Source of the DNA: Arbacia lixula
Lineage: Eukaryota > Echinodermata > Echinoidea > Arbacioida > Arbaciidae
Length of the DNA: 64,000 nucleotides
Assembly (NCBI GenBank): GCA_963669155.1
Contig: OZ022588.1
Location: forward strand, 13,579,170-13,643,169
Reading direction: 5' to 3'
The notes beneath the pieces were generated by a model that had not been told where the DNA came from, did not search any database, and saw only the letters and a list, made by a program, of their open reading frames with translations. This document shows, piece by piece, positions 1 through 9,300 of the stretch. Made by a program: the position numbers and the translations under genes. The first letter of the stretch is position 1; every line of letters starts with the position of its first letter.

Positions 1-151
1 AATTATAAGAGCAACCAGGTGATGCTCGGATGTTAAGTTTAATGATTATCAGCTCTGGAGCTGTTGGTTGGGACCTCTCACACTCGAGTACAGATTGGAC
101 GCCCAGAACCAGGGCCACGTTTCTTAACAGGGCGGGAAGCTGGTCTCCATT

Positions 152-170
152 CCCCCCCCCCCCCCCCCCC
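152..170. repeat. poly-C tract (19 C)
   Basis: Uninterrupted homopolymer in the DDX31 intron downstream of exon 3. It is one of at least eight long G or C runs in the window. Confidence 0.95.
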
Positions 171-236
171 TTTCACAAATCTTGGATCCAGCACTGTTGG
201 GGGCGGGAAGAGGCCCTTGGAGGATGGTGTACGTAC

Positions 237-312
237 CATGAAGGGGTGCAGCTGTAGGTCCCGAAACTGACTAGCAGAGAAGACGGCTTCCTTGGTCTGG
301 ATGACTGGCTTT
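237..312 (-). CDS. DDX31: DDX31 coding exon 3
   Basis: The acceptor is CTTTTAG and the donor ATG then GTACGT. It encodes KPVIQTKEAVFSASQF followed by RDLQLHPFM, the segment leading into the helicase Q motif. Phase 0 at the end. A run of 19 C lies about 70 bp into the next intron. No further DDX31 exon is recognisable between this one and the window edge. Confidence 0.85.
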
Positions 313-2159
313 CTAAAAGTCAAGCAAAATTAAAACAAAAAAAATCACAATTTTGTATTTCATTTTTTAGCCCTGGATGGCAGATGCACACTTCCTTGTT
401 AACGATGCAGTTTTCCAGTTGATTTGTTGTTCAATAGTTCAATAGTTTGTATCATTTATCATCACTTATATAAGCAGGCTCATATCTATCTTAAAGAACT
501 TCCACATTCGCACAACACTGAATACCCGATTACCGGTATAAGAATGATTTTTCAAAATTTTACCCCAAAAAGAGAAACACTATGAATGGGTCATACAGGG
601 TCAATGCTGAATAGCAAACACATAATTTTGTGACCTAGCTCCATTGCGTAAAACTTATGATTGATGGTAACTTTGCTACCAATGGCAATTTCTATGGAAA
701 CGTTTAATTTTAATTGGCTGTCAAGCAATGTTAACATGGTATAGTTACCAGTAATGGTAAGTTTTATGCAAGGGGGCCCAGGAGTAAGGGTTAGACCCAT
801 CAAGCTTACACATGAACTTGTGGAATCTCTGGGTTGTGTCGAAAGAGCGAGGATATGATGTTATTGGAGGGCTGCGTTGTCTGCCCCTTCTGGCCACCCG
901 CAGTAGTCTGCTGCCCTCTCTTGTCCTTGGACGATGATGTCTGACCAAAGTTGAAGCTGAAGCCAGAGGCTAGATCGCCCTTGCTCTCCCCACCGCGAGG
1001 GAGGCTGGTCTGCTTTGGACGGGTCGTTGGGATGTACTTTGTCCTTGGCTTCTCATGATGGGTCACTTGTGTCTTTGTCTGTTTTGCCGTCTTCTGTGCT
1101 TTGGGTCCTTTCTGGCTTGATGCATCTTGGGACTGCCATGGAGACAAAACAGGACGTATGTTACACATTGTGACAAACCTGTAATTGCAGATCAGTTCAA
1201 GGCAATGATGACAGGGGGCAGGTTTCTGCATTAAAATGCCAGTGATACCTCATTTAGAACTCACGCTATTATCAATAATGCTAAAACCGTTTCTTAAAAG
1301 AGAATACTCCCTCACATATCAGTGGCATTTTGTGTTTCCCCGCCACGGCTGATACTGATACTGTGATAGCAGACAAGATTGTTTTGAAGCTGGCAAAAAA
1401 ACATGTGCGAAAGTCCACACTTTCGATTCCGTCTAAATCACTGATTCTGACAAAAAAAGAGAAGTCCTGGACAAGAACTTTTAACACATGCACGTGATTA
1501 CCTCTTTCTTCAATATTCAGACATTCATTTAAAGAATGGCATTTTGCATAGACTATCATTTATATGGTATCTTTCAATACAAATATGACTAAAATGGAAA
1601 GCATTAAAGAAAATTAATAAATTGATATAACAGAAGAAAATGAGAGATTGATAGCACACCAATCTTCATGAAAATGATGCGTTTTACATCAAACCATGTT
1701 TTAAACAATACTTCACCCCATATATAACAAATTCATAATTATTTCAACCTGATATCTTATCAATTATTGCAGAGTTTTGTGAGAAAGGCTATCAATTTGA
1801 TCGATACACAAAATATCACTGATCCGACTTAGCATTCTCTTCGAGAATCGGTTTAGCATCATTGACGCTAACGTGAGTTCTAAATCAGATGTTGCTGGCA
1901 TTCTAATGGCATAATGCAGAAAAGCCCATCCATGCCGGATTCTTCCGGGATATCACTTGACGCGTCTACATCAGTACGTACACGGGTCTGCAGGCGAGTT
2001 TTCAGCCGGCGGAGCCCCGGTCCGATGAGGCAATGCTCCGTGGCGAAGACACGCACTTTGTTGACGAAAATCTTACCCGTTTGCCCACCGACTGTCACTT
2101 ACCTTTTGTCCAGGCCCTGAAGATGTAACTAAATTCAAAACGAGCCCAGATTCGTCCAT
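237..2159 (-). CDS. DDX31: DDX31/Dbp7-type DEAD-box RNA helicase, 5' part (three exons, continues off the left edge)
   Basis: Three minus-strand exons splice in phase: 2103-2159 (19 codons, phase 0 donor), 810-1132 (107 codons plus 2 nt) and 237-312 (76 nt), giving 152 codons without a stop. The protein starts MDESGLVLNL, like the short 'DG-LLN' opening of Dbp7-family proteins. A Lys/Gln/Thr-rich, probably disordered tail follows, then SSLFRHNPEIPQVHV and FSASQFRDLQLHPFM. The last two blocks match the segment just before the helicase core of vertebrate DDX31 (SLFKNNPDIP, then an F-x-L-LHP block that begins the Q-motif region). DDX31/Dbp7 is a nucleolar ATP-dependent helicase of large-subunit ribosome assembly. 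The helicase core lies beyond position 1. Start choice: first ATG, G at -3 and G at +4. The family call comes from remembered motif similarity, not a search. Exon boundaries are consensus GT-AG. Confidence 0.87.
634..778. repeat. GGCC-ended MITE, degraded copy
   Basis: Contains the family core also seen near 7941, 13296 and 32019: TTGATGGTAACTTTGCTACC, a 'TTTAAT..GATTGGCTGTCA' middle, and the 3' end GGTAAGTTTTATGCA before GGGGGCC. Both ends are the reverse complement of each other in outline. Non-coding, just downstream of DDX31 exon 2. Confidence 0.6.
810..1132 (-). CDS. DDX31: DDX31 coding exon 2
   Basis: The acceptor is CCATGGCAG and the donor GT then GTAAGC. It encodes a low-complexity basic region (KGPKAQKTAKQTKTQ...), then FSFNF and the conserved SSLFRHNPEIPQVH. 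The exon ends two bases into a codon, which exon 3 completes in frame. Confidence 0.85.
1133..2102 (-). other. DDX31 intron 1
   Basis: An AT-rich intron with no repeat that I recognise. Short open frames (for example 1281-1559 minus) show no domain and lie wholly inside the intron. Confidence 0.75.
2103..2159 (-). CDS. DDX31: DDX31 coding exon 1
   Basis: Encodes MDESGLVLNLVTSSGPGQK and ends at a strong donor (AAG then GTAAGTG). Phase 0. No transcription start could be placed upstream; the 5' UTR would extend to the right of 2159. Confidence 0.82.
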
Positions 2160-2764
2160 CTCGAGATTTCAACACCAGCTAGAGTCCTCTCAACTAATAA
2201 AAGTCCAGACTATTTGATTTTCTTCGTTCAAAGGCAACACACTTTGAAAACGGTCTGCATGCACTGCATGTGCATATTGCGCAATTATTTTAAAGCTAGC
2301 ACGCTAGCACTTTGGCGAAATCAATAGTACGGTAGTCGCGCCGCTGAGTAACATAATTTAGCAGTACGGTAGTTGTTCAGATTTTCTTTGCTGTAACATA
2401 GGCCTCATTATTATAGTCAGATAAGTCTAGCCAGTTACATTTTAAGATTTTAATAATGCAGATACAACAATTATCAGCCGTCATGTTAAGTTTCTGTTCT
2501 GATTTAACATGAAAAAATGAACTAAAATGCAGGGAAGTACATTTTGTATATATTTCTCCTTCTCCTCCGCTGCTAGGGATAGTCTACCCTGAAGTTAAGC
2601 TGATTTTAATAAAAGCAGAAACATGAAAGAAAGATAAATGAGGTTAAGATAAATGTTCATCCACTATTAGTATTAAATTTGGAAATAATCTATACTGTAG
2701 GCGCTATGGAAAACAAAGCCATGCATGGTTAGACTTTTCAGCTTCGTGAACTCTGGTCCTGGGG

Positions 2765-2966
2765 TGGTATTTCGAAATTATCCTAAATGCGCACTTAGGA
2801 GAAATCTTATCCTAAGTCTAAGATTCTCCTAAGTGGTATTCTTAAGCCTCTTAAGTTTTCTCTCAATGTTTCTCTTATCTTTATGCAAATCATAAAGTTA
2901 GTATGATTGGTATTCCAGATTTAGGAGAATGTTTAAGAGAAAACTCAGCAGAATTTCGGAATACCA
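2765..2966. mobile_element. short foldback (MITE-like) element
   Basis: The ends are near-perfect inverted repeats: TGGTATTTCGAAATT on the left and AATTTCGGAATACCA on the right. The interior repeats 'CCTAAG/CTTAGGA' motifs in both orientations. No ORF. The AAT-CC/GGTATT terminal style and CTTAAG-rich interior resemble the larger foldback at 28396-29333. Confidence 0.65.
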
Positions 2967-3126
2967 CTCTGAAAGTATCTCAACATTTGCCACTGAACTG
3001 CAGTAATCAAAGGGGCGTGGCTTGAATGCGCCCTATTACGGTTGTTTTCACAGTCTGTTGTCTATTGCTCTTGCGTACAGTACAGCAGATAACGCGGAAG
3101 TCGCACCGCTCCTTATCTGAATGCCG

Positions 3127-3189
3127 AGAAAAGGCAGCCTGCATGTACTACGCCCAGCTTGCTAGGCGTACGTGCGGGCTGCCTTTTCT
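3127..3189 (+). other. miRNA-sized near-perfect hairpin
   Basis: Positions 3127-3148 pair with 3168-3189 over 22 continuous base pairs, two of them G-U if transcribed on the plus strand. Three more pairs (3152-3154 with 3165-3167) follow a small bulge and close a 10-nt loop. Size and shape fit a pre-miRNA or an inverted-repeat siRNA source. It lies in a region related to 10540-10715 (both carry GGGG-GTGGCTT-AAT-C-CCCTAT), but the second copy lacks the hairpin. Confidence 0.5.
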
Positions 3190-3571
3190 ACATTTTTCAA
3201 TTCCGAATGAATTTGTTATGTCAGAATTCTCCCCAACACAAATCAAAATAGAACACAACATTATATCGCAATTTACCAGAATATGATGAATTAAAAAAAA
3301 TAAATCATAATATTATTTTTTTTTAAATTTAGTCTAGAAATTAGAACTCAACCTTTTCCCAGCAGTAACTTAGATTTATAATTATTTTCATACGATATAA
3401 ACGTTAAAATCGATCAAGGTTTACAGTTAGCCTTTCCCCTGCTAAAATATAAGACTTACATCGTTATCCTAGAAGAAGCCTCTCCCCATGACCTACTTTT
3501 CAGAAAACCGTGTTTGTATTTTATTTTGAAAAAGGTTCGAAAGCCCCTCATTCGTGCACTTTGAGAACGAA

Positions 3572-4034
3572 TTAGCCCTGAAGATAAGTCGGTTTCAATA
3601 AAAGCAGAAACATAAAAGAAACATAAGTGAAGGTTTGACGGAAATCCATCAAAGGATAAGAAAGTTATGATTGTTTGATTTTTCAATTTTGTGATGTCAC
3701 GTGCGGGGTGCTCTCCCATTTTGTGTACAGAATAATGACATAACTTGCTCTTTTTCTGTTTTCCACAACGGGATGATTTTTGTTCATACAGGACTGGTTT
3801 GTGTGTAAAGACGTATTTATAATGATGTATCATATCCACAGGTAAAAGAATGCATATCTTTGTGAGAAAATGCACATTTTCGAGAAAAAAATCATGGAAG
3901 AGCACCTCGCACGTACGTGACGTCACAAAATTTTAAAAGATCATAACTTTCTTATCCTTTGACGGATATTCATCAAACCTCCACTGATATGTTTATTTCA
4001 TGTATCTGTTCTTATTGAATCCAGGTCAATTGCA
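3572..4034. mobile_element. foldback MITE (AAAGGGATAGT/ACTATCCCTTT family), end-trimmed copy
   Basis: The left half reads CCTGAAGATAAGTC, then AATAAAAGCAGAAACATAA and GGTTTGACGGAAATCCATC. The right half is the reverse complement (GATATTCATCAAACCTCC through TCTTATTGAATCCAGG). Inner arms carry GTGATGTCACGTGCGGG and CGTACGTGACGTCACA. Related copies lie at 22010-22435, 30514-31001 and 43177-43435, with a fragment near 2577-2640. Confidence 0.75.
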
Positions 4035-4789
4035 ATAATCATAATGACAGATTTCATTTAGATGGTAAACGCATTCTACTTTAATTTATATACAATGCTA
4101 CCATTTTCAATAACTCTCATTGAATGAGCGGAACCAGACAGGTTGATTTTTATTTTGATCTTTCAAGGGTACCATATCTAGTCGTGTGAAAGTTACTAGC
4201 TTCGTAATATAATGCATGCAGCTCAGCTCAGCTCAGCTCGCATCGCAGCGCAGCGCAGATCAACAACGAACCGGATTCGATTCAGCATTTCGTTTACAGA
4301 CGACGCTTCGACACAGGTTGTAATTAAGGTAATGTCCCAGAAACTGGCTAAAATTACATCATTAGATTAAAGGAAAAACATTCAATTGTGTAGTAGATCA
4401 TTGCTTTACATTTTTTGTCCATTTAATTGAATGTGTTTTGTGCTTCAGTAAACTAAAAGTAATATATTCGACTACCTAAACATGAAAGATTATGCCATGG
4501 AGCAAAAATATTATTAATGAAATTGTGAATGTGATTGTGACACTGAGTGGCAGTGATGATAACGTCATGTGTGTGTGTGTGACTGCGCTATCTACGATGT
4601 GATGCGAGTCAGTTAACCAGTCAATGAACTAGCACCATGTAATTATGACCAAGTCGGCCCAAGTTTGGTCAAATCATCCCACTTTGGAGGAATTTTAACT
4701 CCATCGGCATTGGACACGTGACTGAGTGAGTGTATCCGCGCATAGGCCTACTGAAAAACTATTGAAATTTGTAATCGTATTGTCCCTGT

Positions 4790-5080
4790 CAAGTGTCAGT
4801 GTCACTGTCAGTGTGCTATGCGAGCGTTGCTCCCATTGAACATGAACTGTGGAGCGTACTGGTGCAGACCGTAGTGCATAGCGGTCGCCTGTCTCTAGGT
4901 TTCGGACGACCTCCCCAAATTAAAAACCTTCCCAAACTCCAGCAATTGCTATAACTTGGCTTCAAGTCAACTGCACTAAAATTCCAGTTCTATTAATTAT
5001 TATTGGGAGGGAAGTTCTGATCTTCTCTTATTTTCCGTGGCTTTTACAAAATTTTGTTTTGACGTGCAAAAGGGACACCC
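4790..5080. repeat. dispersed repeat R1, copy 1
   Basis: Starts near TATTGTCCCTGTCA and ends near GCAAAAGGGACACCCTGT, with CCAGTTCT and GGGAGGGAAGTTCTGAT between. The same order of blocks occurs at 5930-6192 and, interrupted, at 12332-12945. No coding potential seen. Confidence 0.65.
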
Positions 5081-5929
5081 TGTATTTAAATTTAAACAGA
5101 GATGACAAAATTAAGGAGAAATGTGATAAAAATTGAGCAAATGGGGGGACTGGAAGTATTTCGCGAACGCAGCCGAGCGCTTGCTTCACACACACCATCA
5201 AATGTCTCAACTTGAAAGTCCAAACAGAATTGGGTATATTGCACTCTCTCACAATAAGCCATTTTTGTAATGTATTCACAACTTCCCCCCTAACTGCCTG
5301 GTGACCTGTTATTACATTCACCTGTTTTCGTGATTTAGTTTCAATGAATGGAACACACTCTGAATCTACTCGGATAAACCTCAGACAAGCTTTGGAGTTA
5401 CCATTAGTAATGTCTTGTTTGAACGACGGGAATTACATTTGCGTAGATAACAAAATTGTTTTTTGCATCGTCGCAGTCACAGATGTCCACACAACACCAC
5501 CTCACAATGCATGGTTGTATTTGTGTAGTAAAAAGAAGAGCAACTATTGTTTTAAAAAAGTGTAGAATCTAAGGTGGTACATGTAGTGTATGATAACTTG
5601 TGGTGCTATTGTGAGTGAGTGTTGTAACATTGTGTAATGGTCATGATTTAGTGTGCATAAATGGGTGGTGACATCATAAGCAGAACATCACAGACATTAT
5701 GGAAGATTTCTAGAGGGCAGAACTTCCATTGTGCAGCAAAAATGTGTAACAAATTATTAATTTTGATTAAAGTCAGGGTGTCCCATTTGCAAAAGTGATA
5801 AAACTCAGCAGAAATTAGCAGTATGCCCAAACGATAATGTGTAAATGTGTATGAAATCTCACAGTCATAGCTTTACAGGGAATGTGAAAAACTATCCTTG
5901 TTTATGTTTGAAATGTACCAAACATAATT

Positions 5930-6192
5930 GTATTGTCCCTGTCAGTGTGCGATTGTGGGCATTCAATGCATGCACTGTGGTGCGTTGCTTAGCGATCGCC
6001 GGTCTCTAGGCTATAGGTTTTGAACGACTCACCCAAAACCTCAAAATCTAGATATCGCTATCATTTCGCTTAATTGTGCTTAAAGTCAGTTTCCAGTTCT
6101 GTTATTCGGAGGGAAGTTCTGATACAGTATCTTCTTCCATTTTCCGTGTTTTTTTTCAACTTTATTTTCCCTGCCAAAAGGGCACCCTGTTT
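5930..6192. repeat. dispersed repeat R1, copy 2
   Basis: Shares TATTGTCCCTGTCAGTGTGC, GGTCTCTAGG, CCAGTTCTGTTATTCGGAGG and AAAAGGGCACCCTGT with copy 1. It ends about 70 bp before the TFIIB 5' UTR exon acceptor. Confidence 0.65.
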
Positions 6193-6265
6193 TTGAAATA
6201 AGTCAGTGATTCAGACCCATGCACATCAATGATTGTGTTTTCCTTTGTGTTTGTTTCATCTGTAG

Positions 6266-6350
6266 ATTTCACAAATACAGACAGACAAGCCAGAACTACC
6301 TTTTGAAGAGTGTTGTCAGGGCGGCAGGTCGTCATGGCTAGTACAAGCAG
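6266..6350 (+). CDS. GTF2B: TFIIB exon with start codon (5' UTR 6266-6333, coding 6334-6350)
   Basis: A pyrimidine-rich acceptor (TTCATCTGTAG) precedes 6266, implying an upstream untranslated exon. Coding begins ATGGCTAGTACAAGCAG and meets the donor GTAAGG after two bases of the Arg6 codon. Confidence 0.85.
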
Positions 6351-9300
6351 GTAAGGAAACAGAGAGAATACACACCCCTAATCTGACAAAGGGAAGCAAC
6401 TAACAAAAGAGACTTTTCTTGTAAATGAGCAAAATATGTCTGTCACTTGCATTGGCATCAGTGCAACACCACATCATGTTAGATTGAATATCTCACAGCA
6501 AGATAAATTTTCTTGTCCAGATTTTGGCCGTATGTAGGAAATGCTGGGTGCAATCTAAGAATACCAATAACCCAGAATTGAGTGATTTGTCACTTGCTTC
6601 CTTTTGTCAGAGTAGGGCAGTATTGCAAGATCTCCTTCTAGTCATTGTCTATCACAAGTATGCAATGGGTAATATTATATGCTCCCCAGCAAAAACAATT
6701 GGTATTTGTCTTCGATAGCAAAAATTTGCATGAAAAATGCTTGCGCAATGCATCTGACACATTTCCTGCAAATGTGGATTTCTGCCATCGTACTGTGCTG
6801 GCCTGCAGACCAGTGCTCATTGGCAGTGCCAATGTAATGTTATTTCCAAAAGCTTACCCTCTCTTTTTGCCTTATTGATTTCAAAATTAAATGACCAATA
6901 CGTCAATATCCTTGGACAATATATAACGTTGACAATTACTCTCAGTTGATATCTCCTTAACATTGCATAACCTCAATATTATTAAAATACCATGCAGAAC
7001 TAATATGAAATATCAATTGTGGACTTTGATGGACTCTATCGAGGTCATGGAAATCATTGGACATCACACACATTCTACACTCCTCTCTGGTGGGTGGCAT
7101 AGAGTGTGCCAAACAATATTCTTAATTCTGTATGCACCATAGCTGCATTTTTGCACAACTAATGCACACAAAGTGCATAGAGTAGCAGTTTGCATGGTGC
7201 ATAAAAAGTTGCAGTAATGCCCAATAATTGCAAGAAAGCGCCCATGAATGTGGTAGAGTTTCATGTGTTGAGTAATATATACAAATATTTTATGGTCATG
7301 GGGAATCTATTGCTCCTGAAGTGACCAAAGGCCAAGGGGACCAAAAGATCCTGAATAAAGATCATAAAATGACTTTCCACTATAACGCAAAAGAGCATGG
7401 AGATAAATGTATCGCATAGATTGTGCATATCACGCATACAAGGGACAAATGATATCAAGGCAGAGGGAATCAGGCAACTATTTCTCTTATCACTAAACTG
7501 TCTTTCTTTTTCTATGATGTCACAAAACAGTCTGTTTCTTCTCTCTGAGTTTATTTTGCTCTCTCTCTCCTGCAAATACTTTAACTATTTGTGCTCATGT
7601 GACACACTTTTGACCAGAATATATTCATGAGGGATATTATGAGGTATGATTCTGTCCTTGCAGGGGCTCCTCATCGGCTTCTGTCCCGATGCACAAGGTG
7701 GTTTGTCCATCCCACCCCCAGGCTAACCTAGTGGAAGACCCCCATGCCGGAGACCTGATCTGCCCTGAGTGCGGCTTGGTAGTAGCCGACAGGTGAGTTG
7801 GATCTCGCTCAGGGAAGCAAGTGCAGGATACCCCCAATGCATCAAAAGAGGGTGTGTCACTTTTCTTACCCTAAACCTTTTCTCTAGCCCCTTGCCCTAA
7901 CTCTAGGGCTACCCCTTCACCCACACAAGGGACCAGGGACCTGTTACATAAACTTACCATTGATTTACCTCTGCTATCAATTGTTAACTACTGTGGTACA
8001 TGCAACTACCATGGCCAATCAAATTCAAGGTTTTCATAGAAATTGTCATGGGGAGCAAAGTTACCATCAATGGTGTGGCCTGGTAATAGCTGACAGGTGA
8101 GTTGCATCTCGTTTTTAGGAACAAGTGTGCACTTAAATAAAAGTTTAGCACTGCTGTTTTGATTGTGAATCATTTGAATGAGGAAGTATAATTCCTATGC
8201 GCTGTAAGAGAATTGATGCAAAGCTATGACGATGCAACCCACTTAACGAATGTTGGGTTCACATCTTACGTGACCTCAATCAAAACAAAGGGGATTCATA
8301 CCTGCCAGCCAATCTGAATGCGGAGGAATGATTATGCTTTTTTTGGTCATCAATTTACATGTACCTCACTGATGATCATAGAGTCCTTCTTTTTTCCAAG
8401 AAACTTCAAAACATTTTGAATTCCTACATGAGTAGGTTAGCAAGTATGGAGATCATCCAAGGCTATGTTACATATGGGTTTTCAATTAGTGTAACTCACC
8501 ATCAATGGTAGCTACCATGGCAACAGCCAATGAACTCTCATTATTGCCCATGTTGCCATAGTAGTTACCGTTGACGGTAAGTTACAATAATTGAAAACCT
8601 ATATGCAACATGGCCCTGCGCACTGTTTTCTGGTTGTTATGTAATGGCTCCCTCTCTATCATCCCTCAGGGTGATTGACGTTGGGTCCGAGTGGCGGACC
8701 TTCAGCAACGACAAGGCGACGAGCGATCCCTCCCGTGTGGGTGCGGCCGAGAACCCCCTGCTGGAGGGCAACGACCTCTGCACCATCATCGGCGGCCAGC
8801 TGGGCACCGCCAGCTTCAACGAGGATGGCTCCAAGAAGTACCGCTCCAAGTCAAATGTGAGTCTGGCAGACAAGACTAGGGCTGCGTTCATATGATTATG
8901 CATCTCGAGAATAAAACATTGTTTCAAAATAGTGATTTGAAAAGGATGTTTTTGTAGGAGAGCGTTGATCGGATTTTTTTTCTCCAAGCATGTTCGGGCC
9001 TGTTGAACCAAGGATGTTTAAGTACATGGATATCCAGCTGCCGTTTAATTAATGCAAATTCATTGTACTCTCCTTCTAGTCACAAAAGAACGCTTTACAA
9101 AGATTTTCTCTTTGATCTCCCATGTTCGAAGCCGCCGATTCTCTGGATGATTTTTGCCTGGATTTGATGTATAAACAAAATCTGATGCGCAGAAGAATTT
9201 GGGGAAATATCCTCACCCCATATACTTGCGCAGTTGTGACGTGTAATACCTATGATGCATCTATAAAGATTCAATCGAAGAATATGGCAAAAAGGCTCTA

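Larger units (their letters stand above)
2160..6265. other. divergent intergenic region between DDX31 and TFIIB
   Basis: It separates two head-to-head genes and is mostly dispersed repeats: a foldback (2765-2966), a repeat with a hairpin (about 2985-3189), a MITE (3572-4034) and two copies of repeat R1 (4790-5080 and 5930-6192). At 4221-4258 there are short AGCTC and GCAGC tandem units. The following stretch ends in possible donors near 4317 and 4329, so an untranslated TFIIB first exon there is conceivable but unproven. Confidence 0.6.
7793..8669 (+). other. TFIIB intron 2
   Basis: Holds a truncated GGCC-family MITE (7941-8073), the partial exon 2 copy (8074-8125) and a second MITE (8461-8615). 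Confidence 0.9.

Noticed and set aside
1914..2120. Plus-strand 68-codon frame in a GC-rich patch
   Set aside because: Overlaps DDX31 exon 1 donor and intron 1 on the opposite strand; no recognisable protein.
3026..3286. 86-codon frame with a hydrophobic start resembling a signal peptide
   Set aside because: Lies over a dispersed repeat and hairpin; no family resemblance and no splice context.
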